Shown here: positions 22,029 to 31,929 of the stretch, in pieces
Numbering within the stretch: position 1 is the first letter of the stretch
Layout: every line of letters starts with the position of its first letter
Origin: Stentor coeruleus
Taxonomy: Eukaryota; Ciliophora; Heterotrichea; Heterotrichida; Stentoridae
NCBI GenBank assembly: GCA_001970955.1
Contig: MPUH01000103.1
Coordinates: 1-64,000, forward strand
DNA: 64,000 nt
Direction: 5' to 3'
Position numbers and translations under genes: made by a program
Notes under the pieces: model-generated
What the model was told of the DNA's origin: nothing
Seen by the model: the letters and a program-made list of their open reading frames with translations, nothing else
Databases searched by the model: none

Positions 22029-23060
22029 TTAATCAACAATCCATCTAATCCTTTTACCATCTTTCCATTCACCTCTCTTAGTAGTTAAATCAGGGTATTT
22101 CATTAATCCAGTTCCATGTTGATTACCGTTTTTCCAATCTCCTGTATAACTTTTTCCATCAGGCCAGATATAAGTCCCTTGTCCATGTTTTTTATCATTT
22201 TTGTAATACCCTTCATATCTCCTTCCATCTTTCCAGATATAAATCCCATATCCGTCCATAACCCCTTGTTTCCATTCACCTTCATATTTTCTCCCGTCAT
22301 ACCAGGAATAAATTCCTTGCCCTGATATTTTGTTGTCGACCCATTGCCCAGAATATTTCGATCCATCTTTCCAATAATAACACCCATAACCATGTTTTTT
22401 ACCTTCTCGATAATATCCTTCATATATACTTCCATCAGCCCAAGTCTCTTTTCCATACCCATCCTGCACATCATTACACCAATCTCCTTCATAACTTGCC
22501 CCATTAGTTTGTATATACGTTCCTTTACCATTAGCTTTATCATCTTTCCATTCACCTTCATAAACATCTCCATCCACATGCCAGAATTTCCCATACCCAT
22601 GAGCTTTATTACTTTTCCATTCCCCTTCATATCGAGCTCCATCTTGCCATGTCTGTATTCCATGACCATCTCTAAAACCCCCAATCCATTGTCCAACATA
22701 AACAGCCCCACTTGCAAATTTATAAGGAGGCCGCTCTTCTCTATCAAGTGCCATTGCATATTGTGATGATACTGTTTCTCTAGATTCTTCATTAGTAAAA
22801 TATCTAATATTTGTCCTTTGGGATTTTCTTAAATGCATTACAAGTTTCCTATCTTGATATCCACGCCAATATGATTGAATATATATAATTTTCAAAATAT
22901 GAGCTTTGAAAAAGTGTGAAAGGTCTGAAATGTTGCTGAGTTCAGTTGGAAAATTTTGCGGAGGAGGTGTTGAGGAGGTTTGATTTTTATCGAAGTGCAA
23001 TTCGCTTACGAATTCTGAGTCTTTGTTGATACAGGCACATGTTGTACATTTTGAACCCAT
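22029..23060 (-). CDS. MORN-repeat protein with lipidation-type N-terminus, 343 aa
   Basis: The N-terminus MGSKCTTCAC fits N-myristoylation (Gly2, Thr6) followed by palmitoylation of nearby cysteines. An IQ-like helix (IQSYWRGYQDRK) lies near residue 60. Residues about 115-340 hold ten MORN repeats of about 23 aa (YxGxW...G.G.y.w.dG). MORN proteins bind membranes or act as cortical organisers, and MORN with IQ suggests calmodulin coupling. The gene lies 37 bp downstream of the Cav start on the same strand. A second open frame on the same strand is a shadow caused by the repeats. The plasma-membrane or cortical location is inference from the N-terminus. Confidence 0.92.
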   Translation of the reverse strand: MGSKCTTCACINKDSEFVSELHFDKNQTSSTPPPQNFPTELSNISDLSHFFKAHILKIIYIQSYWRGYQDRKLVMHLRKSQRTNIRYFTNEESRETVSSQYAMALDREERPPYKFASGAVYVGQWIGGFRDGHGIQTWQDGARYEGEWKSNKAHGYGKFWHVDGDVYEGEWKDDKANGKGTYIQTNGASYEGDWCNDVQDGYGKETWADGSIYEGYYREGKKHGYGCYYWKDGSKYSGQWVDNKISGQGIYSWYDGRKYEGEWKQGVMDGYGIYIWKDGRRYEGYYKNDKKHGQGTYIWPDGKSYTGDWKNGNQHGTGLMKYPDLTTKRGEWKDGKRIRWIVD

Positions 23061-23706
23061 TTTTTTGTGTATTTGGATTTGAAATGTGTTGAGATAAAGA
23101 GGAAATTTGTGGATTTGGAGGGTTAAGGCTTTTGAGAGGGTATTGGTATGTAGGGAATAATGGAAAGGTATTTAAGTTTTTTTTTGTGAATGTAGAATTT
23201 GACTTGGTAGTTTGGATTGGGTGTTATAAGGTGCTGATTTTTTATAGATTAATATGGAGATTTTTGTTATAGAAAATTTATTATAGGATTATTTAAGTTG
23301 ATTTCGGGGCTTTTCTAGTTTGAATTCTATGAAATTGTAAATTTTCCGTAATATAAGCATGATTAGCATAATAGCGATTAGAGCTAAATAAAATACAAAA
23401 ATAACATATTAAGAATTTAAGAAAGAGTTTAATTTAACACCATAACACCCATTTTATTATATAAAAACTAAAAAAATCATAATAAACTACTAACCTCTTA
23501 TGATTTTTTCTATTAATTACTTCTACAAACTCTATAAATCCTTTAATATAAACATATATATTTTCCAATACATAAAATCAATAACAAGCATTTACTTACT
23601 ATAAATCCAATCATAACATCCCTTAAAACCCTATCTTCTAAACCTACCAATCTTAAATCTTCAAAACTACCAATAACTACCAGATTTACATAAAAATAAT
23701 AAGCAA
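23061..23706. promoter_or_regulatory. Divergent spacer with skew switch
   Basis: It is G-rich on the plus strand up to about 23290 and C-rich after about 23430, matching the two divergent genes. No ORF is convincing. Confidence 0.4.
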
Positions 23707-23988
23707 ATGCAGTCGCATTATTCAAGCCCATTACCCCAAGAAGAGCATCTCCCAGCAATCCGTAGCATCAAAGGTCCTCTACATCTAAGCCAAAAGCCAA
23801 AAATTGTCCTCAAGCGTCTTCAAAGTGAAACAAGACAAAACATACGTCTTTCATGGACAAGCAAACTAATGAACTGGAAAGCAATACTTGACGACCAAAA
23901 AGAATACCGTGAACTAATCACAAAAATCGAGCTTTACAACCAAAAGCTCAAAGTCCAAAAAAGAAGAAAAAGAGTTTCTCCTCACTAG
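23707..23988 (+). CDS. Small basic protein, 93 aa, hypothetical
   Basis: The ORF begins MQSHYSSPLPQEEH and is strongly basic after residue 25, with a helical middle (LDDQKEYRELITKIELYNQ) and a KVQKRRKRV end. Base composition is less AT-rich than the flanks, which supports coding. No domain is recognised. A GT...AG 15-mer spans the end of the frame, but it lacks the internal TAT of the confirmed introns, so the TAG at 23986-23988 is taken as the real end. Confidence 0.5.
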   Translation: MQSHYSSPLPQEEHLPAIRSIKGPLHLSQKPKIVLKRLQSETRQNIRLSWTSKLMNWKAILDDQKEYRELITKIELYNQKLKVQKRRKRVSPH

Positions 23989-24039
23989 CTTTTTATTCTA
24001 ACATAAATAACTTAAGAACTATTCAAATTTATAAATAAT

Positions 24040-25236
24040 ATGTTAAGTTGGCTTATTCCTAAAGAGTTCTGTTGTGGTTTGATCTGTGCTGGGATTCTCA
24101 AAAACCTTAACACTTCTACAGTCCTTCATGCAAGACTTGTGTACATATGCTTGAGTCTGTTCTTTGGCCTGGTATCTTTATTTGTTAAAATCTTTGCCCA
24201 AGATGCATATAGTAAATTAGGCTTTCTTATGCCTGACTGTCTTGATGGGTTATGTTTTAGCAGTCATATTATCCATGCTGTGATGCTTTCTTTAGCAATT
24301 TTTCATTTTGTTGTATTAGGGATTACTATGGCCAGTGATACTTTAGCTTTTGTCTGTTACCAAAAATGTTGGGTTCTTAAATTCCTCTTATACTTTATCA
24401 TACTGTTTATATGTGTATGGACAACATCTGTACTTGTAAGTTTTATTTAGGATTATTACTTTTGGATTGCCCTAGTATTTTCTGTAGTTTTCATATGTTT
24501 ACAAAGTGTTTATCTTATTGAATTTAATTATGACTGGAATGATACATGGTTTGATAACTATTCTAATAGTTCGTCACAATATTGGGCTGTCATGCTTATA
24601 AGTTTCTCAGTGATTAGTTGGGTTTTAAATATTGGCATGCTTATTGTCACGTATATGTATTCACAGTACTTTTGGGTTAGTCTTGGTGGTTTTTTTGCCG
24701 CTGTGGTGATTACTGTGTTTAGTAGTTCAGCTTTATGTGAAAATGGATGTAATGAATATTTAGCTTTACTTTCAAGTTCAGTTACTATGACTTATGCAAG
24801 TTACTTTTTAACTAGTGCTTTGGTTGTTGACCCTGAAGACCAGAACTATCTTATCCTTGGATTAGATATATTACTTAGTGTTTTAGCTTTAGTTTATCTT
24901 GCATTTACAGTTCCAGACAAGTTAAAACCAAATGGACATCATGAACTTAACCAAACTGAAATGAAGAATTTCGGGAATAGTAGCAAAGAGATTGAAGAAA
25001 GTAAAGTTGAAAGCGATGAAAAAGAAGATCAGCCTAGGTCTAATAATATGCTTTTTCAATCAGCAATTGGGTGTTATTGCTTTTTCCTTGGTATGGTGCT
25101 GACAAATTGGGAGTGGGACCTTAAAGGCAACTCACCTTTAATTGCTAAATGCGCTCAAGCTGGGATGTGTATGGGATTTTATTTATGGACGCTTATTGCT
25201 CCAACATTGTTCCCTGATAGAGACTTCTCTAGATAG
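24040..25236 (+). CDS. SERINC/TMS family multi-pass membrane protein (1 intron)
   Basis: Two exons, 24040-24435 and 24451-25236, separated by a 15-nt phase-0 intron that carries an in-frame TAG. The joined protein is about 393 aa with about 10 hydrophobic segments. Family marks include the FNYDWNDTW block after the splice, Cys-rich segments (CEN GC) and a C-terminal TNWEWDLKGN region matching the conserved end of TDE1/SERINC. SERINCs sit in the plasma membrane and endomembranes, scramble lipids, and were named for a role in serine-derived lipid synthesis. A charged loop of about 35 residues (SSKEIEESKVESDEKEDQ) precedes the last two segments, as in relatives. No defects are seen. Confidence 0.9.
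24436..24450 (+). other. 15-nt intron in the SERINC gene
   Basis: GTAAGTTTTATTTAG; removing it joins ACA ACA TCT GTA CTT to GAT TAT TAC in frame. T9-A10-T11 are shared with the other five introns. Confidence 0.9.
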
Positions 25237-25598
25237 TTTAGGTAACAATTTATGTTAAAGGGTTTTATGATTATCTGTGATAAAGCGAGTAGGGCTGATA
25301 ATAAATTTGTTAGTATTTTAAAACCCTATACTTAACTTATAAATATAAACTCCTCAGGTGTTCCATTTCCTATAAATAACTATAGGAATTTAATTTTATA
25401 TTTTCTAATTTTTATCTTTTTGCATAAAACTCCATAAGTTTCTTAACCTAACCAAATTATTGTCTAACCGAAGAGTTTATAAAGAGTAAAAGTCAAACTA
25501 CAAAAAAAAATTTATCCTAAAAAAGCATAAATGATCAGACAGCTAGACCATAAAAGTCTATAATAGTTTAGTATATCTACCTAACTAACTATAGCTTC
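25237..25598. other. Convergent spacer
   Basis: AT-rich DNA between convergent genes; nothing else is seen. Confidence 0.5.
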
Positions 25599-27173
25599 TT
25601 ATAACAAATTGCAATAACTTGGCAAAGGCAGCTGAACCTCACCTTTCCACTCATTATCCTTACGCAACGAGGGAATATTATGTTCTTTATCCGACAACAC
25701 ACATATCTGAATCGGGTTTTCAAATCCTTTATTCCCCATAAGTGTGGCAAAAATGCTATCTCTAATATTAAACCCACAAGCACTATTTCTAAAAACTTCA
25801 TTTTCCCTCAAAATACACTCACCATTGCCTGCAAGAGTAATCCCAGTCCTCTTATTATCATGTATTGAATTATTATTTATCTCAATACTTCCATCAACAG
25901 CCAAAATCCCATCATTATTCTCATAAATTTCATTTGATATAATCTGACAATTCACACTTTCAAACAAAAAAACTCCTTCACATCTACCTTTATATATCCT
26001 GTTTTCTTGAATTCTTGTTTTCCCTAAACCTAAAGCGATATTCGCCCTTAAATTCCCATAAATTTTGTTTTTCTCAACATTCGCTGAAGTTTGTGTTACA
26101 AGTAATATCCCTTGACATATATTTTCATATATATCATTACTTATAATATCAGCTTCAGCTGATTCTTCTAATCTTATCCCAGCTTTTCTATTATTCCCTA
26201 TAAAAGGATTTTCTTCAATTATCGCCCTTAGATTATCCCCTTTAAGACATATTCCATTTTCATTTTCATAAATTTGATTACCATTTATTTTCACTGTACT
26301 AATCATAGTTGTAGTTTTCGCATTAATCCCATTGCCAAAATTGCATCTGATTTTGTTTTTTATTATATGTGGACTTGAATCTAATACTTCAATACCAATT
26401 TCATTATATTTTATTTCATTTTCTTTGATTTTCGAGATGTTTCCATCAATTATCAGTATCCCCGGGCCTTCATTCTGCATGATTTTATTGTGTTGAACCA
26501 CTGCAACTGCATCTTGATTTTTACATAAAATGCCGAATTTTGTATTGTTGACTATAGCGCTTTCAGATATCATAGTTGACTGTGAAGGTTTATTATCAAT
26601 AATAATCCCACCTTCTTTGTGTTTGAAAACTTTACAACTATGGATATTAAGTCCTGAGTTTCTACAAAATACTCCTACACTGCCTATTTCTTCATTTCCT
26701 TTGATTTCACAATGACTTAGATTAAGTTGTGCATCCTGAACAGCAAAAGCAAGCATCGGGCTTTTAATCGACCCAAGAGTAACTTGACAATCTTCAGCTG
26801 TGACAATACCTCCTATAACAAGTAATGCACAGTTTATATCTTGAGTAATCTGCATATTATTTATCCAATTCTCATCTTCAGTATCTTGTCTTTCTCCTGA
26901 ATGTATGAATTTAAACCCTCTCAATGTACAGGTTTCTTCATTTTTTAACTCGATAAGCATTAATGGTCCAGCGTTTATTGATAGTTGCACTTCACCGTTT
27001 ATTTCTTTAGCTTCAATGATTAGTCCTGGTTTTGTAATTTTAATCTGCCGCGAATATAGTCCTGGAGATACTATAATTCTAGTACCAGGTGTTGCTATGT
27101 TTATAGCTTCTTGAATATTTTTTATCTGCCCAAAACCTGGTGTCACATATATTGCATCCATAGGAGGGTCCAT
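25599..27173 (-). CDS. Right-handed parallel beta-helix protein, 524 aa
   Basis: The start is taken at the ATG at 27173 (MDPPMDAIYVTPGFG); the frame is open a little further upstream but only from a GTG. The body is about 20 coils of about 23 residues with N-x-I and G-I/G-L spacing (NKIYGNLRANIALG; NEIYENNDGILAVDG), the pattern of the pectate-lyase-like beta-helix (PbH1 repeats), as in FBXO11 and related proteins. No signal peptide, F-box or catalytic site is obvious. It probably acts as a binding scaffold; an enzymatic carbohydrate role cannot be excluded. It is divergent from the sugar transporter, with only 12 bp between the two start codons. Confidence 0.85.
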   Translation of the reverse strand: MDPPMDAIYVTPGFGQIKNIQEAINIATPGTRIIVSPGLYSRQIKITKPGLIIEAKEINGEVQLSINAGPLMLIELKNEETCTLRGFKFIHSGERQDTEDENWINNMQITQDINCALLVIGGIVTAEDCQVTLGSIKSPMLAFAVQDAQLNLSHCEIKGNEEIGSVGVFCRNSGLNIHSCKVFKHKEGGIIIDNKPSQSTMISESAIVNNTKFGILCKNQDAVAVVQHNKIMQNEGPGILIIDGNISKIKENEIKYNEIGIEVLDSSPHIIKNKIRCNFGNGINAKTTTMISTVKINGNQIYENENGICLKGDNLRAIIEENPFIGNNRKAGIRLEESAEADIISNDIYENICQGILLVTQTSANVEKNKIYGNLRANIALGLGKTRIQENRIYKGRCEGVFLFESVNCQIISNEIYENNDGILAVDGSIEINNNSIHDNKRTGITLAGNGECILRENEVFRNSACGFNIRDSIFATLMGNKGFENPIQICVLSDKEHNIPSLRKDNEWKGEVQLPLPSYCNLL

Positions 27174-27185
27174 ATTTATAAAATT

Positions 27186-28604
27186 ATGCACAGGTATTAC
27201 TTATAAAGGAATTATTTCTACCTACTGACTTTTGTCGCTAGTCTTGGATCTTTTCAGTTTGGTAGGATTTATTCAGGGTATAATATGGGTGCTTTAAACA
27301 ATATTACTGGTCAAGGAATTCATGAATGGCTTAACCTTTTAATACCTGGAGGAGCAATTGTTGGCTGCCTTGCTGGATGCTTGGTGGCTAATAAGTATGG
27401 AAGAAGGAGATGCATTTTTTTTATGAATTTTGTCAGCATTATTGGAAGTGTTATGGTGAAAGGTATTTAGTGTATTGATTTAGACAATTATTCAGAGGAT
27501 GAAGGGGTTCAAGCTTTTGTGATTGTAGGGAGATTTTTTAGTGGGATTAGCACAGGGATCGCTTCTTATATAGTCCCACTTTATAGTAATGATTATACAG
27601 TTAGGGAAGTTGCTCCGTTTGAAATTTATGTCAGACTCGGTTCGATCAATCAGTTCATGATAACCTTTGGGATTTTCCTCGCTTTATCTGTAGGCTATGC
27701 TTGTACCAAATACACTGATTTATACTGGGTTTTCATAGTGCCTATTATCGTCAGTATAATCCAAATCCTACTTTTCTGGAGAGTTTATACCGAAGACACA
27801 CCCACTTACCTACTAAATTCTGGGAAAAAAAAAGAAGCTATGGATTTAATCAACACCTTATATTTTAACAATGAAATCGAAGAACAAGACAGTGAAGACA
27901 TGATTTGTTCAGTTATAAAAAGTGAATCACGAATATCAAGTAGTAAAGATTTTTTCAAAAGCCTTATAAAAAGCGAAAGTTTAAAAATGGGTTGTATTGT
28001 ATCTATACTCCAACAATTTACAGGTATAAACATATACATAATGAATTCAACTCGTATATTAAATAAAATAGGCCATATGGAAGCTGAGATAGGAACTATT
28101 CTTATTGGTGCTGTGAATTGTATATCAGGAAGTTTATCTATGTTTATATTGAAATCCCAATATAAAATGAATTTACAGGTTGGTGCGGTTTGGATGGGTT
28201 TATGCTATATTATTGTTATAGGAACAGTTACTTTGGATACATTTTACGAGATATATTTTGCTTGTATTATTATGTTTATTATTGCTTTTGAGATTAGTAT
28301 TGGTCCTATTATGTGGATTTATTGTGCTGATGTTTTGTCAGATAAAGGTGTGGCTATAAGTACTGCTGTGAATTGGGCTGGTGTTTTGATGATAACTGGG
28401 ATTTTTTTGTTTTGTAGAGGTAGCTTTGGGGCACATGAAAATAGTGAAAACTTTGAGGACAATATTCCTTTTGTTGCTTTAAATGTGTTTTATTTAGCTT
28501 TTTGTTGTTTGGTATGAGTTATGCAGATGCTTTATTATTCGAGATATAAGATTAAGGAAAGAAATGAGATTAAAGAGTCTATACAATCCTCAATTACCAG
28601 ATAG
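27186..28604 (+). CDS. Sugar-transporter-family MFS protein (3 introns of 15 nt)
   Basis: Exons 27186-27193, 27209-27455, 27471-28511 and 28527-28604. The first exon is only ATG CAC AG. Joining gives MHRNYFYLLTFVASLGSFQFG, then the family block NKYGRRR of loop 2-3, VGRFFSGISTG, and a QQFTGINIYIMNS segment in TM7. These are typical of SLC2/sugar porter members, about 450 aa with 12 membrane segments. The C-terminus is a short charged tail. It imports hexose or another polyol by inference. Without the introns the frame is broken at each site. The next gene-like DNA is a piggyBac fossil about 90 bp downstream. Confidence 0.88.
27194..27208 (+). other. 15-nt intron 1 of the sugar transporter
   Basis: GTATTACTTATAAAG, splitting an Arg codon (AG|G); removal eliminates an in-frame TAA and supplies the only usable ATG. 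Confidence 0.8.
27456..27470 (+). other. 15-nt intron 2 of the sugar transporter
   Basis: GTGAAAGGTATTTAG; removal eliminates an in-frame TAG and reads ...GSVM|CIDLDNYSEDEG in frame into VGRFFSG. Confidence 0.88.
28512..28526 (+). other. 15-nt intron 3 of the sugar transporter
   Basis: GTATGAGTTATGCAG; removal eliminates an in-frame TGA and adds a 25-residue cytosolic tail before the TAG at 28604. Confidence 0.8.
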
Positions 28605-28694
28605 GATTGTATATGCTAGATTAGAATTAATAGCTTTGTAGAAGTAATTTTTAGGTTTTTATGATTATTGCTTAATGCTTTATCATTAGATTTT

Positions 28695-29314
28695 TAAAAG
28701 AATTTTACTCACAAAGTGAATTGCTAAAATAATACTAAAATACTAATGATTGGAAAACTTTAACTATTAGGGAATTAAAAGCTTATCTTGAAGTAATTTT
28801 AATGATGGGCATCGACCAGAAGCTAGATATCAGGAAGATTTGGAATACTAATGATACTGGAGTGGCGACTTGCAGTATTTAACATTACTGAAAGGATTAT
28901 TTTACAGAAAGAAACTATAAAAAAGATATCGAAGCAAAGATTATAAGATTATATTGATAGTTGCAGATTATAAGAATTAAATGGGTGGAGTATATTTTTT
29001 TGATCAAAAGAACAGCCTATTACTAATACTCTCATAGGTTTAAGCGTTAGTAGAAGTATTTTTTGTATTATCTATTCGACATCAGTATGAATAATTCATT
29101 TGTAATATACAATAAAATCCTAAAGAAAGCACTTAAAGAAAATAGAATAAGCTGACTTTTGTTTGTAATAATAAATAAACTTACAGGATTCGAAGAAATT
29201 AGGCATCAGCACACAGAAGCTATGCAGATTGATGTGATTCCTATGGAAAACATGAATTATAAAAGAAAACTGTGTACTTATTACAGATCATTACAGAAAA
29301 TGTTAGAAACTTAA
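28695..29314 (+). pseudogene. piggyBac transposase fossil, internally deleted
   Basis: The left part, about 28695-28881, reads like the start of the DDE_Tnp_1_7 domain (LTIRELKAYLEVILMMGI, then KIWN). The right part, about 28960-29314, keeps the C-terminal marks: VADYKN and MGGVYFFDQ (compare YNKFMGGVDxSDQ), a Tyr-rich stretch, and MENMNYKRKL. The catalytic core between them is missing and several stops and frame changes are present. It is roughly a third of normal length. No TTAA-flanked terminal inverted repeats were recognised. It is a dead DNA transposon, old enough to have lost its core. Confidence 0.7.
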
Positions 29315-29815
29315 TGCATGTACTCAAAATGCCAACAAACACTCCATATAAATTGCTTAAATCTCTTCTATAATCCTAATTAGATAAAATATTAAGACTA
29401 GAACCTAACTATCTCCTTTAACTCTACTAGTTACTGCTAAGGTGTTATAAATATGCTACATTTTTAGGATACTAAAATGATGGTAATATATAGTAAAAAA
29501 TCTCTCTTGATAGGGTTAATTGAGTTACCAATAAGAAAATGATGACTACTATTAATAAAGGTAGGAAGGTAGTAATCAATACAGTTTCTAATAAGAAAGT
29601 GGTATATAGGAGAATTTATTCAAATCTGCCTAGGGAGAAAGTTCATACATTTTGCTTTAATTTTTAGTTTTGATGTGATAAACTAAGCTGATCTGTTGAT
29701 TATTTGGCTAAATCTTCATTTGTAATATTCATAAAACTTAATGCTTAGGTAGATTCTAAAGAGTTACTTTGGATAATGATTTAAGTTGTATGGAATTAAT
29801 GGCTTTATAAAAATA
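29315..29815. other. Spacer between piggyBac fossil and Kelch copy 3
   Basis: Short broken frames near 29470-29650 (for example YSKKSLLIGLIELPIRK) may be more relic DNA but were not identified. The last about 60 bp before 29816 are similar to the upstream flank of Kelch copy 1. Confidence 0.4.
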
Positions 29816-31087
29816 ATGATTTGTAGTTTTTGTCAAGACCCAGCTGAGTTTGGCTGTAACTGCACATATAAGGCAAGCTATATGTGCTCAAAACATCTGG
29901 GAGATCACTATAAATTAAATGGCAAGCATGAAATAAATCAAATTGGACCTAAAAAATTTTCATTTAACTCAGAAATGAAAGCCAAGCTTCTTGATAAAAT
30001 ATGTTCACTCAAAAATCAGGCAAAATTAGACTTAAGGAAAGCTATATCACATGTAAATGATCTTTTCATAAAAATAATTGGAGAGTTAAACAGAACAAAT
30101 AGTTATATTAACGACTTTATCCAATCTTGCGACGATGCTATAGATTATATAAAGAATTTAAATGATGAAATCGAAGAAAAAGAATTTAATTGTCCTTTAG
30201 AATCTTTATTGATTATGCAGGAACCTGAAATTTTAGATCAAATTTACGGACCAAAAATCAACTTGTATGCTATTAATAGTAAAACTATAGAATGTGCTAT
30301 TTCAAATTTTCCTCATTGCATATTTCAATATACTTTTAATTCAATTGCTTTTACTTCTAGAAATGAGTTAGCTTGCAATAATGGTGCAGTCGAGACTAAA
30401 ATGCCTACAGATTTTAATTGGTTTGGAAGATTGCTAAGTGTTGGAAAAGCATTTGCAATTTATACTGGTGGTTATCCACCATCAAATAGTGCATATGTTA
30501 TCAACTTAGAATCAAAATCAATAAAGAGTTTACCATCTATGCAGCAAAAGAAAGAGTGGCATGCTATGACATGGATAGATGGATTTCCAGCAGTTTTAGG
30601 GGGCTATGATGGAGAACAATTCTTAAAAGTTGTTGAGGTTTACAAAAATGGTAATTGGGAAAGTTATCCTTCTTTAACTTCAATCAAATGCTCTTTATCA
30701 GCTATTTCGTATTACTCAAAAGTTTATGCTATTGGAAGTTGTTTTAATTTTAGTCCTGCAAAAAAACAGAATAGCATAGAAAAATATGAAAATGGGAAAT
30801 GGGAACTTTTATTTGTCGAGATTTCTTCAAATTTATCTTACCCTGGTCTCTTTGCTTCAGGTATTTACATTATAATATTTGGAGGAACCGACGAAAATAA
30901 AAAACGCGTGAAAGATTGTGTGATTTTAAACGATAAATTTATGAAAGTATGGAAAGCAGATTTTGAACTTAAAGAGCCTTTATCTTTTTTCTCATTGAAT
31001 ACTTTAACCTCGAAAGGTGAAGCTTATTGTTACAGCTATAAAGAGAATGATGTTTCTCAATTCGTTAATCTACAGTTTAATTTTTAG
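29816..31087 (+). CDS. B-box-like zinc finger / Kelch protein, copy 3
   Basis: The ATG at 29816 (MICSFCQDPAEFGCNC) is chosen; an open frame continues upstream only from a TTG. 423 aa. The zinc-finger ligand pattern is complete (CxxC, CxC, CxxH...H). A helical region (about 45-130) and a Kelch propeller (about 190-410) follow, with blades TGGYPPSNSA, VLGGYDGEQ and IIFGGTDE. It is the closest sibling of copy 1, including the 5' flank, so the pair arose by a recent segmental duplication. It lies between two transposon fossils, which may have helped move it. Confidence 0.9.
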   Translation: MICSFCQDPAEFGCNCTYKASYMCSKHLGDHYKLNGKHEINQIGPKKFSFNSEMKAKLLDKICSLKNQAKLDLRKAISHVNDLFIKIIGELNRTNSYINDFIQSCDDAIDYIKNLNDEIEEKEFNCPLESLLIMQEPEILDQIYGPKINLYAINSKTIECAISNFPHCIFQYTFNSIAFTSRNELACNNGAVETKMPTDFNWFGRLLSVGKAFAIYTGGYPPSNSAYVINLESKSIKSLPSMQQKKEWHAMTWIDGFPAVLGGYDGEQFLKVVEVYKNGNWESYPSLTSIKCSLSAISYYSKVYAIGSCFNFSPAKKQNSIEKYENGKWELLFVEISSNLSYPGLFASGIYIIIFGGTDENKKRVKDCVILNDKFMKVWKADFELKEPLSFFSLNTLTSKGEAYCYSYKENDVSQFVNLQFNF

Positions 31088-31720
31088 TTTAGATCATATA
31101 ATTAAAAAAGATAGAATTAATTTAAGCAATGGTAAATAGTTAAAATTGCAATATAAAAGTTAAATAATTAAATACCTAACAAAGAAAATATAAATCGGCA
31201 ATCAGAGAAAAAAGAGCAATATGCAAGTATTTTTAACTGTGAAATTGTAGAAAGTTAAAAACATTATAAGCCTAATTTCTAATATAAAGGCCCTTCAGTG
31301 ATCGAGCATGAAATAATTGAAGAATCCGGAGTTGTGAAAATTATAGAAATGCTAATAGCCATAAGAATTATTTAAAGAATATGAAAGGAGTTGACTCTTT
31401 TGATTAACAGCTGGCATAAAAATCTTCTTAAATTTTTTTTTATTATCTATAAATTCCAATACAAGAATTATATTAAAAATAGCCAAACATTATTTATTCT
31501 AAAATATGCTTAATACTCGCTTTTTCTAAAATGATTAATAAAAAACTCAGTCATAGATAAAAAAAAATTATTTTTAGTTTTATGATATGGTTTCAACATC
31601 AATAAAGCTTTTATATCTGGCAAGAAAAAGAATAATCGAAGAAATTCACCAGTAAAGGGTTTTTAGGTTTAGGATTAATTTGAATAAAATTACATGAAAA
31701 CTTGAATTAACGGAATCGCT
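31088..31720. other. AT-rich spacer before the pogo fossil
   Basis: No gene is seen; very short broken frames only. Confidence 0.4.
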
Positions 31721-31850
31721 GCTATCCGGAAACTTATCATATACTGGAATTACATTTAACAACGATATGTTTCATTAATGATTCTGAAAAAGATCTTTGC
31801 TATCCGGAATTTAATGAGATAAACTACTGAATTTCGCTATCCGAAAAATT
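31721..31850. repeat. GCTATCCGGAA-type motif cluster, probable transposon terminal sites
   Basis: GCTATCCGGAA-like motifs start at 31721, 31799 and 31836 (the third has GCTATCCGAAAA). Clusters of TATCCGGA-like sites are a known feature of the ends of CENP-B/Tigger-type elements. They precede the transposase fossil, so they probably mark its 5' end. Confidence 0.55.
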
Positions 31851-31929
31851 AAAATAATTTATTAGACAGTATTTCTGTATAATTATGGAAAATTTAACTC
31901 TAAATTGCAAGGTTTCCTTTATTCAAATT

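Noticed and set aside
22103-22792. 229-aa minus-strand ORF overlapping the MORN gene
   Set aside because: It is an alternate-frame shadow of the MORN repeats with Met/Lys/Gly-biased composition.
23974-23988. 15-nt intron at the end of the 93-aa ORF (GTTTCTCCTCACTAG)
   Set aside because: It lacks the TAT at positions 9-11 shared by all six accepted introns and adds only a few codons.
25599-27191. Start of the beta-helix protein at a GTG (27191)
   Set aside because: An ATG at 27173 fits the fold better and GTG starts are not expected in ciliate nuclear genes.
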